Assembly: GCA_017745235.1 (NCBI GenBank) | Contig: JAGHZU010000016.1 | Coordinates: 18,810 to 82,809, forward strand | Direction: 5' to 3' | DNA length: 64,000 bases | Origin: Caulobacter sp. | GTDB lineage: Bacteria > Pseudomonadota > Alphaproteobacteria > Caulobacterales > Caulobacteraceae | Shown here: in pieces, positions 1 through 6,937 of the stretch | Position numbering within the stretch: the first letter of the stretch is position 1 | Layout of the letters: each line of letters starts with the position of its first letter | The notes under the pieces: generated by a model | Database searches by the model: none | Seen by the model: the letters and a program-made list of their open reading frames with translations, nothing else | What the model was told of the DNA's origin: nothing | Program-made: the position numbers and the translations under genes

Positions 1-1
1 A

Positions 2-1195
2 TCCGGCCGTGGAAAGGTCCTCGATCAGGCGCCGCATGAAGGCCCCGCCGCGCTCCATCTGGCTGATCTCCACGAACTCGTCGGGCTGGTGGGCCTGGTC
101 GATGGAGCCGGGGCCGCAGATGACGGTCGAGAAGCCCGCGCCCTGGAATTGGCCCGCCTCGGCGGCGTAGGGGACCACGCGCGGCGGACCGTTATCGCCG
201 GCGATGCGACGGGCGAAGGCCTCGGCCGCGCCGTTCTCCTCGGGCGTGAAGGCGGGGGTCAGCGATCGCGTCTCGACCAACACGCCGCCCTCCGGAGCCT
301 TGACCTTGATCTCGGCGTCCAGCGCTTGGGCCAGGGCGAAGAAGTCGGCCAGGATCTCGCGGGGATCGGGACCGCCAGGGACGCGCAGATCGAAGATGAA
401 GACGCACTCGCGGGCCAGGATGTTGACGGCCGTGCCGCCGTTGACCTGACCGATGGTCAGGGTCGCGCCCTTGGGCATGTAGGGCGAGGTGGGATCGGCC
501 TCGCGCTCCAGCCGCTCGGAAAGCTGCACCAGGTGGTTCATCAGCTTGATCGCAACCATATTGGCCGACACGCCCAGGTGCGTCAGGCTGGAATGGGCCT
601 CGCGGCCGGTCACGGTGACGCGGAAGCTGGCGATGCCCTTGTGGCCGCGCACGGCGACCATGTCGGTAGGTTCGCCCACCACCACCAGGGCGGGACGGGG
701 AAGCTCGCGGGTGATGACTTCGATCATGTCGGGCGCGCCCAGGCAGCCTACCTCCTCGTCGTAGGAGAAAGCCAGGTGAACAGGGCGGCTCAGGCTTGAT
801 CGGGCAAGATCCGGCGCGGCCGCCAGCGCCAGGGCCAGGAAGCCCTTCATGTCGCAAGTTCCACGCCCGTAGAGACGTCCGTCGCGCGGGGTCAGGACGA
901 ACGGATCGCTGGTCCAGGGCTGGCCGTCGACCGGCACCACGTCGGTGTGGCCCGACAGTACGACCCCGCCCTCGACCGCCGGTCCGATGCTGGCCAGCAG
1001 GTTGCTCTTGGTCCCGTCGGCGTTGGGCACGCGGCGCGAGGCGACGCCCAGCTCGCCGAGATAGGCTTCGACCCACTCCACCAGCGCCAGATTCGACAGC
1101 CGCGAGGTGGTGTCGAACGCCACCAGCTTGGCCAGGATGTCGACCGCGCGCGCGGTCAGCACTTCGGAGGAGGCGATTTCGGAGACGGCGACCAT
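2..1195 (-). CDS. argE: Acetylornithine deacetylase (M20 family), 3' end cut by the window edge
   Basis: This enzyme removes the acetyl group from N-acetylornithine in cytosolic arginine synthesis; the M20 family uses two metal ions. Reading leftward from an ATG at 1195, the frame stays open for 398 codons to the window edge, close to the full family length of about 385-400, so only a few codons and the stop are probably missing. The metal-site motif SGHTDVVP lies near residue 83, GTCDMKG near 115 and DEEVGCLGA near 149. The gene diverges from the glutathione transferase at 1294, with about 100 bases between them. A related succinyl-diaminopimelate deacylase is possible but the motif spacing fits ArgE better. 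Confidence 0.88.
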   Translation of the reverse strand, partial: MVAVSEIASSEVLTARAVDILAKLVAFDTTSRLSNLALVEWVEAYLGELGVASRRVPNADGTKSNLLASIGPAVEGGVVLSGHTDVVPVDGQPWTSDPFVLTPRDGRLYGRGTCDMKGFLALALAAAPDLARSSLSRPVHLAFSYDEEVGCLGAPDMIEVITRELPRPALVVVGEPTDMVAVRGHKGIASFRVTVTGREAHSSLTHLGVSANMVAIKLMNHLVQLSERLEREADPTSPYMPKGATLTIGQVNGGTAVNILARECVFIFDLRVPGGPDPREILADFFALAQALDAEIKVKAPEGGVLVETRSLTPAFTPEENGAAEAFARRIAGDNGPPRVVPYAAEAGQFQGAGFSTVICGPGSIDQAHQPDEFVEISQMERGGAFMRRLIEDLSTAG

Positions 1196-1293
1196 GGCGC
1201 GACCCTAGCCTGCGCCGCGGCCTTCGCCTACCGGGACATGACCCAGGAAGGGATCTGGAGCGTTTCAAGTCCGGACAGCGAGCGGAGGCGCGG

Positions 1294-1926
1294 ATGATCG
1301 ATCTCTACACCTGGGGCACGCCCAACGGCCGCAAGATCCCCATCGCTCTGGAAGAACTGGGCCTGGCCTATCGTGTCCACCCTGTCGACATCGGCCAGAA
1401 CGAGCAGTTCGCGCCTGACTTCCTGCGCATCTCGCCCAACAACAAGATCCCGGCCATCGTCGACCACGACGCGCCGCACGGACCTCAGTCGGTGTTCGAG
1501 AGCGGGGCGATCCTGGTCTATCTGGCCGAAAAGATGGACCGCCTGCTGGCGTCCTCCGGCCCGGCGCGGGTGGCGGCGCTGGAATGGACTTTCTGGCAGG
1601 TCGGAGGGCTGGGGCCGATGGCCGGCCAGCTGAACTATTTCGCCCTGCGCGCGCCCGAGCCGCTGGAGCTCGCCATCGACCGCTTCGCCGACGAAGTTCG
1701 GCGGCTGCTGGGGGTGATGGAGGGGCGGCTTGAAAAGGTCCCCTACCTGGCCGGAACCGACTATTCGATCGCCGATATCGCGAGCTATCCCTGGACGCGG
1801 GCGGCGGTGGCGACCCTGGAGAAGATCCAGCCCGACCGGCCGCCTCTGCCCGCCGTGCGCGGCTGGCTGGAGCGCGTTGGCGAACGCCCGGCGGTCAAGA
1901 GAGGGATGGAGGTCCCCAGGGCCTGA
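1294..1926 (+). CDS. Glutathione S-transferase family protein (YfcG/Ure2p-like)
   Basis: A 210-residue cytosolic thioredoxin-fold protein. The N-terminus MIDLYTWGTPNGRK is typical of the Nu-class or YfcG branch, where Thr/Asn rather than Tyr act near the glutathione thiol. ISPNNKIPAIVD (cis-Pro) and SVFESGAILVYLAEK (Glu-Ser glutathione site) follow at about residues 47-80. The helical C-terminal domain contains YSIADIASYPWTR, the usual N-capping Asp region. The likely role is glutathione-dependent disulfide reduction or detoxification; the substrate is unknown. The ATG at 1294 has a GGAGG element 7-12 bases upstream. It is convergent with the FKBP gene, with only 10 bases between the stops. 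Confidence 0.92.
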   Translation: MIDLYTWGTPNGRKIPIALEELGLAYRVHPVDIGQNEQFAPDFLRISPNNKIPAIVDHDAPHGPQSVFESGAILVYLAEKMDRLLASSGPARVAALEWTFWQVGGLGPMAGQLNYFALRAPEPLELAIDRFADEVRRLLGVMEGRLEKVPYLAGTDYSIADIASYPWTRAAVATLEKIQPDRPPLPAVRGWLERVGERPAVKRGMEVPRA

Positions 1927-1936
1927 ACACCCGCCC

Positions 1937-2455
1937 TCAGGCGGCGGGGCGCGCCTTCGGAGCCTGGATGTTGGCCGGCAGCACATCGATCAGCTCGATG
2001 CGGAACACCATGACGCTGTTGCCGGGAATGTCGCCGGCGCCCTGCTCGCCATAGCCCAGCGCGGGCGGCACATAGAGGACCCATTCATCGCCCGGCCGCA
2101 TCAGCACCAGGGCCTCCTTCCAGGCGGGCACCAAACCCTGCAGAGGGAAAGAGGCCGGCACCCCGCGTTCGTAGGAACTGTCGAACACCGTGCCGTCCAG
2201 CAGCTTGCCCTCGTAATTGACCTTCACCTCGTCGATGACGCGGGGCTTGGCGCCGTCGGCCGGGCCCGAGCGGACGATCTTGTACTGCAGGCCGTCAGGC
2301 AGGGTGACCACGCCCGGCTCCTTGCCGTTCTTGGCCATGAAGGCCTGGGCCGTGGCCAGATTCTCCTGGGCCTGCTTGTTGGGGCCGCACGCCGCCAGGG
2401 CCAGGGTCGCGCCCAGGGCGAGGGCGGCGAAAGCGAGATTGAAGAGGCGAACCAT
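1937..2455 (-). CDS. FKBP-type peptidyl-prolyl isomerase lipoprotein
   Basis: A 172-residue predicted exported lipoprotein. The signal segment is MVRLFNLAFAALALGA followed by lipobox LALAAC, so the mature protein would begin at Cys23. The rest is one FKBP domain: VKVNYEGKLLDGTVFDSS, GLVPAWKEALVLMRPG and the tail MVFRIELIDV are diagnostic. It should catalyse cis-trans isomerisation of proline bonds in envelope proteins. The start was set at the ATG at 2455 because this places the signal peptide at the N-terminus; a longer upstream reading has no signal sequence. It is divergent from galU. Confidence 0.9.
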   Translation of the reverse strand: MVRLFNLAFAALALGATLALAACGPNKQAQENLATAQAFMAKNGKEPGVVTLPDGLQYKIVRSGPADGAKPRVIDEVKVNYEGKLLDGTVFDSSYERGVPASFPLQGLVPAWKEALVLMRPGDEWVLYVPPALGYGEQGAGDIPGNSVMVFRIELIDVLPANIQAPKARPAA

Positions 2456-2622
2456 GGCGGGCTCCGAGGGAACTTTCCTCCTGCTAGACCATTTCGCGCC
2501 GGATCGCGCGCCGATTTTCGGCAGGGCGCGGTTCTGGGACGGACAGTCATCGAACAGTGGTGGCGCCCATTCCCAGCGCACCCTACAAACCACTGCATTC
2601 AGTGACCGCTCACGAGGCCTTC

Positions 2623-3489
2623 ATGAAACCCGTCCGTAAAGCCGTCCTTCCCGTCGCCGGTTTTGGCACGCGCGTACTGCCCGGAACCAAGACGACGCCG
2701 AAGGAACTGCTGAACGTGGTCGACCGTCCGATCCTGTCCTACATCATCGAGGAAGGCCGCGCGGCGGGCATCGAGCACTTCGTGTTCGTGACCGGCCGCA
2801 ACAAGGGCGCGATCGAGGACTATTTCGACCACCAGGTCGAGCTGGAGGCCGCGCTGGAAGCCAAGGGCAAGACCGCCCTGCTCAAGGAACTGCGCGACGA
2901 GCTGCCCCGCCCCGGCGAGATGAGCTTCGTGCGCCAGATGGCCCCGCTGGGCCTGGGCCACGCGGTGTGGTGCGCTCGCGACATCGTTGGCGACGAGCCC
3001 TTCGCGGTGATGCTGCCCGACATGGTGATGTCGGCGTCCAGGCCGGCCCTGGCCCAGGCGATCGAGGCCTATGACCAGAAAGGCGGCAACATCGTCGTGG
3101 TCGAGCCGGCTCCGGAGGGCATGGCCCACCAGTACGGAATCGTGGCGCTCGACGGCCAGGACGGCCGCCTGAACCGCATGACCGGCATGGTCGAGAAGCC
3201 GCCGAAGGGCACGGAACCCTCGAACCTCTTCATCTCGGGCCGTTACATTCTCCAACCTGAAATCTTCGACCTGCTGGAGAAGCAGGGCAAGGGCGCGGGC
3301 GGTGAGATCCAGCTGACGGATTCGATGCTGACCCTGCTCCAGACCCAGGACTTCCACGCCCTGGAGTACGAGGGCGAGACCTACGACTGCGGCGACAAGA
3401 TCGGCCTGCTGCGGGCGAATGTCGCCCTGGCGCTCAAGCGACCCGACCTTGGCGCGGCGGCTCGTGAGATGATCCAGGGGCTGCTGTAA
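2623..3489 (+). CDS. galU: UTP--glucose-1-phosphate uridylyltransferase
   Basis: A 288-residue enzyme that forms UDP-glucose from UTP and glucose-1-phosphate, feeding polysaccharide and lipopolysaccharide synthesis. The nucleotide-binding start AVLPVAGFGTRVLPGTK is followed by TPKELLNVVDRP. Further family motifs are FVFVTGRNKGAIEDYFD, LGLGHAVWCARD, ISGRYIL and a C-terminal GEIQLTDSM. Length is that of bacterial GalU. The start is the ATG at 2623, immediately before the conserved N-terminal strand. It sits about 2.7 kb upstream of the polysaccharide island, which fits a precursor role, though the gene is probably constitutive and not part of the island. Confidence 0.95.
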   Translation: MKPVRKAVLPVAGFGTRVLPGTKTTPKELLNVVDRPILSYIIEEGRAAGIEHFVFVTGRNKGAIEDYFDHQVELEAALEAKGKTALLKELRDELPRPGEMSFVRQMAPLGLGHAVWCARDIVGDEPFAVMLPDMVMSASRPALAQAIEAYDQKGGNIVVVEPAPEGMAHQYGIVALDGQDGRLNRMTGMVEKPPKGTEPSNLFISGRYILQPEIFDLLEKQGKGAGGEIQLTDSMLTLLQTQDFHALEYEGETYDCGDKIGLLRANVALALKRPDLGAAAREMIQGLL

Positions 3490-3566
3490 AAATCCTCATC
3501 CCCTTTACCCCTCGCGGAGAGGGCGGCTCTGGCCAAGCCCGGGGTCAGGTAGCGAACGATATACGC

Positions 3567-3604
3567 AAAAGCCGCGACCCGTCGAAAAGCGGGTCGCGGC
3601 TTTT
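3567..3604. terminator. Bidirectional intrinsic terminator between galU and threonine dehydratase
   Basis: An 11-base perfect stem, 3571-3581 with 3590-3600, closes a short loop. It is flanked by AAAA on the left and TTTT on the right, so a U-tract is made on either strand. It lies between two convergent genes. Confidence 0.85.
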
Positions 3605-3668
3605 CTGTTCGATAGCCTCTCATCTGTCGCCTTCTGGGGACACCTTCTCCCGCAGGGACAAGGCGATA

Positions 3669-4871
3669 CTACACCGCGCGCGGCGGGTAACCCTTCTCGC
3701 GCAGAGCGTCCATGACCTCCTGGGTATGCTGGGCGTCGCGGGTTTCGATGGTGATGTCGAACTCCGCGCCCTTGGCCGGGACGTCCAGGGCTAGGCGGTT
3801 GTGGTTGACCTCGATGATGTTGGCGCCCATCGCGCCGATCACATGCGAGACCGTCGACAGCAAGCCGGGGCGGTCGTCGCCGACAATGCGCAGGGACACC
3901 AGGCGCTGGGCCCGCACCAGCTCGCGCGTCAGCACCGAGGCCAGCAGGCGCGTGTCGATGTTGCCGCCGCACAGGATCAGGCCGCACTTCTTGCCGCGGA
4001 AACGCTCGGGATAGGCCAGCAGGGCCGCCAGCGAGGCCGCGCCAGCGCCTTCGGCGATGGTCTTCTCGACATTGCAGTAGAGGGCCACGGCCTGTTCGAT
4101 GTGCGGTTCCTCGAGCAGCAGCACATCGTCCAGCAGCGGACGGGCCACGCCGTAGGTCAGCTCGCCCACCTGCTTGACCGCCACGCCTTCGGCGATGGTC
4201 TGGCCGCCGCAATGGGCCGCGACGCCGCGCATCTTGGCGGTGAACGACGGATACATCGCCGGCTCGCAACCCACGATATGGATATCGGGCTTGATGGCCT
4301 TGGCGGCCGTCGCCACGCCGCTGATCAGGCCGCCGCCGCCGATCGGTACGGGCAGGACCTCCAGGTCAGGCGCATCTTCCAGCATCTCCAGCGCGATCGT
4401 GCCCTGGCCGGCCATGATGTCGTAGTCGTCGAACGGGTGGACGAAGGTCAGGTCCTGTTCGTCGCGCAGCTTGCGGGCATGGGCCGAGGCGTCGTCATAG
4501 GTCTCGCCCTCGATGACCACATTGGCCCCGAAGTCGCGGGTGTGCTGCACCTTCACGAAGGGCGTGGTCTTGGGCATCACGATCGTGACCGGCACGCCGA
4601 GGCGGGCGCCGTGGTAAGCCAGTCCCTGGGCGTGATTGCCGGCGCTGGCGGCGATCACGCCGCGCGCCTTCTCCTCGTCCGACAGGAGCATCAGCTTGTT
4701 CAGGGCGCCGCGCTCCTTGTAGGCGGCGGTGAACTGCAGGTTCTCGAACTTCACCCAGACCTCCGCGCCGGTGATCTTCGAGAGCGTCCGGGAGTATCGG
4801 CACGGCGTACGTTCAATCTGGCCGGCTAGGCGGCTGGCTGCGGCGCGAATGGAGGTGATGTCGAGGGTCAT
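3669..4871 (-). CDS. ilvA: Threonine ammonia-lyase (threonine dehydratase) with C-terminal ACT domain
   Basis: A 400-residue PLP enzyme deaminating L-threonine to 2-oxobutanoate, the first step to isoleucine. The PLP lysine is in FTAAYKERGALNKL near residue 52. ASAGNHAQGLAYH and the glycine loop PIGGGGLISG (phosphate binding) follow. Residues from about 325 form one ACT domain (SLRIVGDDRPGLLSTVSHV). A single ACT domain at this length matches the short TdcB-like class common in alphaproteobacteria rather than the 510-residue E. coli IlvA. The start is the ATG at 4871. The gene is convergent with galU and is probably sensitive to amino-acid effectors through ACT. Confidence 0.93.
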   Translation of the reverse strand: MTLDITSIRAAASRLAGQIERTPCRYSRTLSKITGAEVWVKFENLQFTAAYKERGALNKLMLLSDEEKARGVIAASAGNHAQGLAYHGARLGVPVTIVMPKTTPFVKVQHTRDFGANVVIEGETYDDASAHARKLRDEQDLTFVHPFDDYDIMAGQGTIALEMLEDAPDLEVLPVPIGGGGLISGVATAAKAIKPDIHIVGCEPAMYPSFTAKMRGVAAHCGGQTIAEGVAVKQVGELTYGVARPLLDDVLLLEEPHIEQAVALYCNVEKTIAEGAGAASLAALLAYPERFRGKKCGLILCGGNIDTRLLASVLTRELVRAQRLVSLRIVGDDRPGLLSTVSHVIGAMGANIIEVNHNRLALDVPAKGAEFDITIETRDAQHTQEVMDALREKGYPPRAV

Positions 4872-5289
4872 TTCACTTGGTTCAGCCTTGAAATTGCGCG
4901 GAACCTAGAGGGTCGGTCCAAACACGGCAATGCATCCATCCGTGGATTTGGCCGTGTGCGGCGCGATCCGGCAGTCGGTCTGTTCCCATTGGGCGGTTCT
5001 CTGGGCGAACCCGCTCAATGGAGCTACTACAGTCGCGCTCCTCAAAGGCTATTTTTTGTCTCCGCCGGGTGGACCCGCCGCGAAGATCATGCCAATTCCA
5101 GCCCTATGAACTCCACTTTCGCGCGATGCTTTCCGGCTCGCATAAGCAGCTTCGAAACCCCGCTGGAACATGGCGCAGATTAGCTACTCCCTTAAGTAGA
5201 GCGTGCAGAAAAGGCGCTTTCAAAGCTCCCGATCGCCATAATTTGGGCCACTTTCTAGAAAATAGCGATCACTCCACAAAGGTTTGTCG
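4872..5289. other. 418-base AT-richer gap at the island border, with an imperfect hairpin
   Basis: No convincing gene is seen; short open frames here lack ribosome sites and family-like sequence. An imperfect hairpin at 4922-4957 (outer 7-base stem, inner 5-base stem, TCCG loop) lies about 50-85 bases upstream of ilvA on its strand and could be a leader or terminator. Base composition drops toward 5289, marking the start of the polysaccharide island. Confidence 0.4.
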
Positions 5290-6084
5290 ATGTTTAATTC
5301 GGTCGGGCGCGCAATGCAGGATGTTGCATCCGCCCTGAAAGCTTGGCACATTTGGTCCTATCTTGCTTGGCAGGATGTGATCTCTAAGTACCGTAGATCG
5401 ATCTTTGGCCCGCTATGGATTTCGGGCGGGATGATCGCGACATCCTTGGCTCTCTCGATAACGTTCGGCGCTATTTTCCGGCAGCCGATTTCAAGTTTCC
5501 TGCCGCTAGTAATGGCTGGATACCTGACCTGGATCCACTTCATCGGTCCGACGCTAGGTGAGGCGCCGGAGCTGTTCGTGTCTGTGTCGGGGTCCATCCG
5601 CAACCACGCTTTCCCCTTCATGTATTACGTGCTGCGGTACGTGACGCGCGCCTTGATCCTGCTCGGGCATAGCCTGGTCGTGTTCTACATTATGACCCTT
5701 TGTGTGCGGAACTTCCATTTCCCGAACTGGCAGATCATTCCCGCGCTGGTCGTCCTGACCCTATTCACCACCTTCCTCAGCACGGTGGTGGGCATAATCT
5801 CCGCGCGGTATCGCGACCTGCGCTTTATGCTGCCGTATGTGGGTCAGATGCTGTTTTTCGTAACGCCAATCTTCTGGTCACCACATGCCATGAACGGCAA
5901 GCGCGCTATCCTCGTGCACGCTAACCCGTTCTATCATCTGCTGGAACTGCTCCGGCAGCCATTGCTCGGCCAGCCCGCGCCGCTCAATTCCTGGCTCAAT
6001 GCGCTCATCGCCTTGGCTGCCGTCTTCGTGCTTTGGCTTGTCACGTTCTCGGCGTTCCGCCGTAAAATCCCCTTCTGGGTCTAG
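5290..6084 (+). CDS. wzm: Polysaccharide ABC exporter, permease subunit (Wzm/KpsM-like)
   Basis: A 264-residue integral membrane protein of the ABC-2 permease family with about six hydrophobic segments. The N-terminal region WQDVISKYRRSIFGPLW is the typical cytoplasmic helix before the first membrane span; further spans include SLALSITFGAIF and LTLFTTFLSTVVGIIS. With the ATPase 20 bases downstream it would move a completed, lipid-linked glycan across the inner membrane. The ATG at 5290 has AAAGG 7 bases upstream and is preferred over an in-frame TTG at 5284. It is the first gene of a rightward five-gene run to 12224. Confidence 0.9.
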   Translation: MFNSVGRAMQDVASALKAWHIWSYLAWQDVISKYRRSIFGPLWISGGMIATSLALSITFGAIFRQPISSFLPLVMAGYLTWIHFIGPTLGEAPELFVSVSGSIRNHAFPFMYYVLRYVTRALILLGHSLVVFYIMTLCVRNFHFPNWQIIPALVVLTLFTTFLSTVVGIISARYRDLRFMLPYVGQMLFFVTPIFWSPHAMNGKRAILVHANPFYHLLELLRQPLLGQPAPLNSWLNALIALAAVFVLWLVTFSAFRRKIPFWV

Positions 6085-6104
6085 TCTCGTCAGAGGAACA
6101 CCGT

Positions 6105-6854
6105 ATGTCCGCCCCCCTGGTGTCGCTGGACCATGTCGGTCTGGTCTATCCGATCTATTCGGTTCGCGCGCAGTCTCTTCGGCACGCTGCGATTAATCTC
6201 GCTGTCGGCGGGCGCCTGCTGAAGGGCTCGAACGACGTCATTCACGTTAAGGCGTTGAACAACGTCACGTTCAAGCTGAACGAGGGCGATCGTCTCGGGC
6301 TTGTCGGCCACAATGGATCGGGCAAGACGACGCTGCTCAAGGTCCTGGCTGGCGTGTACGAACCTAGCCAGGGATCGATCAACGTTCGCGGCCAGATCTC
6401 ATCGATGCTCGACATCAGCCACGGGGTCGACTGGGAAGCCACTGGCGTGGACAACATCAAGATCATGTCGCGCCTCAGGGGCCTTAGGGGGCGCGAGATC
6501 CGCGAGCGGATGGACGGAATCATCGACTTCTCGGAACTGGGCGGCTACGCCGACCTGCCGATGAAAACCTATTCCGCGGGCATGGCCACGCGCTTGATGT
6601 TCACCTTGGCGACGAGCTTCTCTTCCGACGTGCTTATTCTCGACGAATGGCTAGGGGCGGGCGATGCGGCCTTTCTGCACAAGGTGGCCGAGCGGATGGA
6701 CAGCATTGTCGCCCAGGCTCGGGTGCTGATCTTAGCCTCGCATAATTTCTCACTGCTTGATGCGACCTGCAACAAGCTCCTCGTCCTGGACAAGGGCAGC
6801 GTAGTCTACTTCGGCCCTAAGGAAGATCTGCCAGACGAATTGCGTCCTAGCTGA
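6105..6854 (+). CDS. wzt: Polysaccharide ABC exporter, ATPase subunit (short Wzt/KpsT-like)
   Basis: A 249-residue ATPase partner of the permease. Walker A GHNGSGKTT is at residues 69-77, the signature is YSAGMATRL, and Walker B is VLILDEWLGAGD. The protein stops soon after the nucleotide-binding domain, so it lacks the C-terminal carbohydrate-binding domain that Wzt proteins of the chain-capping type use to recognise modified O-antigen ends. It therefore resembles KpsT or TagH length. The start ATG at 6105 follows GAGGA. Export by this pair implies that chain length is set by another mechanism. Confidence 0.92.
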   Translation: MSAPLVSLDHVGLVYPIYSVRAQSLRHAAINLAVGGRLLKGSNDVIHVKALNNVTFKLNEGDRLGLVGHNGSGKTTLLKVLAGVYEPSQGSINVRGQISSMLDISHGVDWEATGVDNIKIMSRLRGLRGREIRERMDGIIDFSELGGYADLPMKTYSAGMATRLMFTLATSFSSDVLILDEWLGAGDAAFLHKVAERMDSIVAQARVLILASHNFSLLDATCNKLLVLDKGSVVYFGPKEDLPDELRPS

Positions 6855-6937
6855 GTTTGAGCGAAGTCTTTCTTGGCGCGGGTTGTTTCAGCGCAAATTT
6901 TCACGCCTCGGCGTTGAACATCGGAAGCCTTCGTAGA

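Noticed and set aside
192..1268. Leftward 358-codon frame at the left end
   Set aside because: Shifted against the true argE frame, which holds all the M20 motifs but runs off the window.
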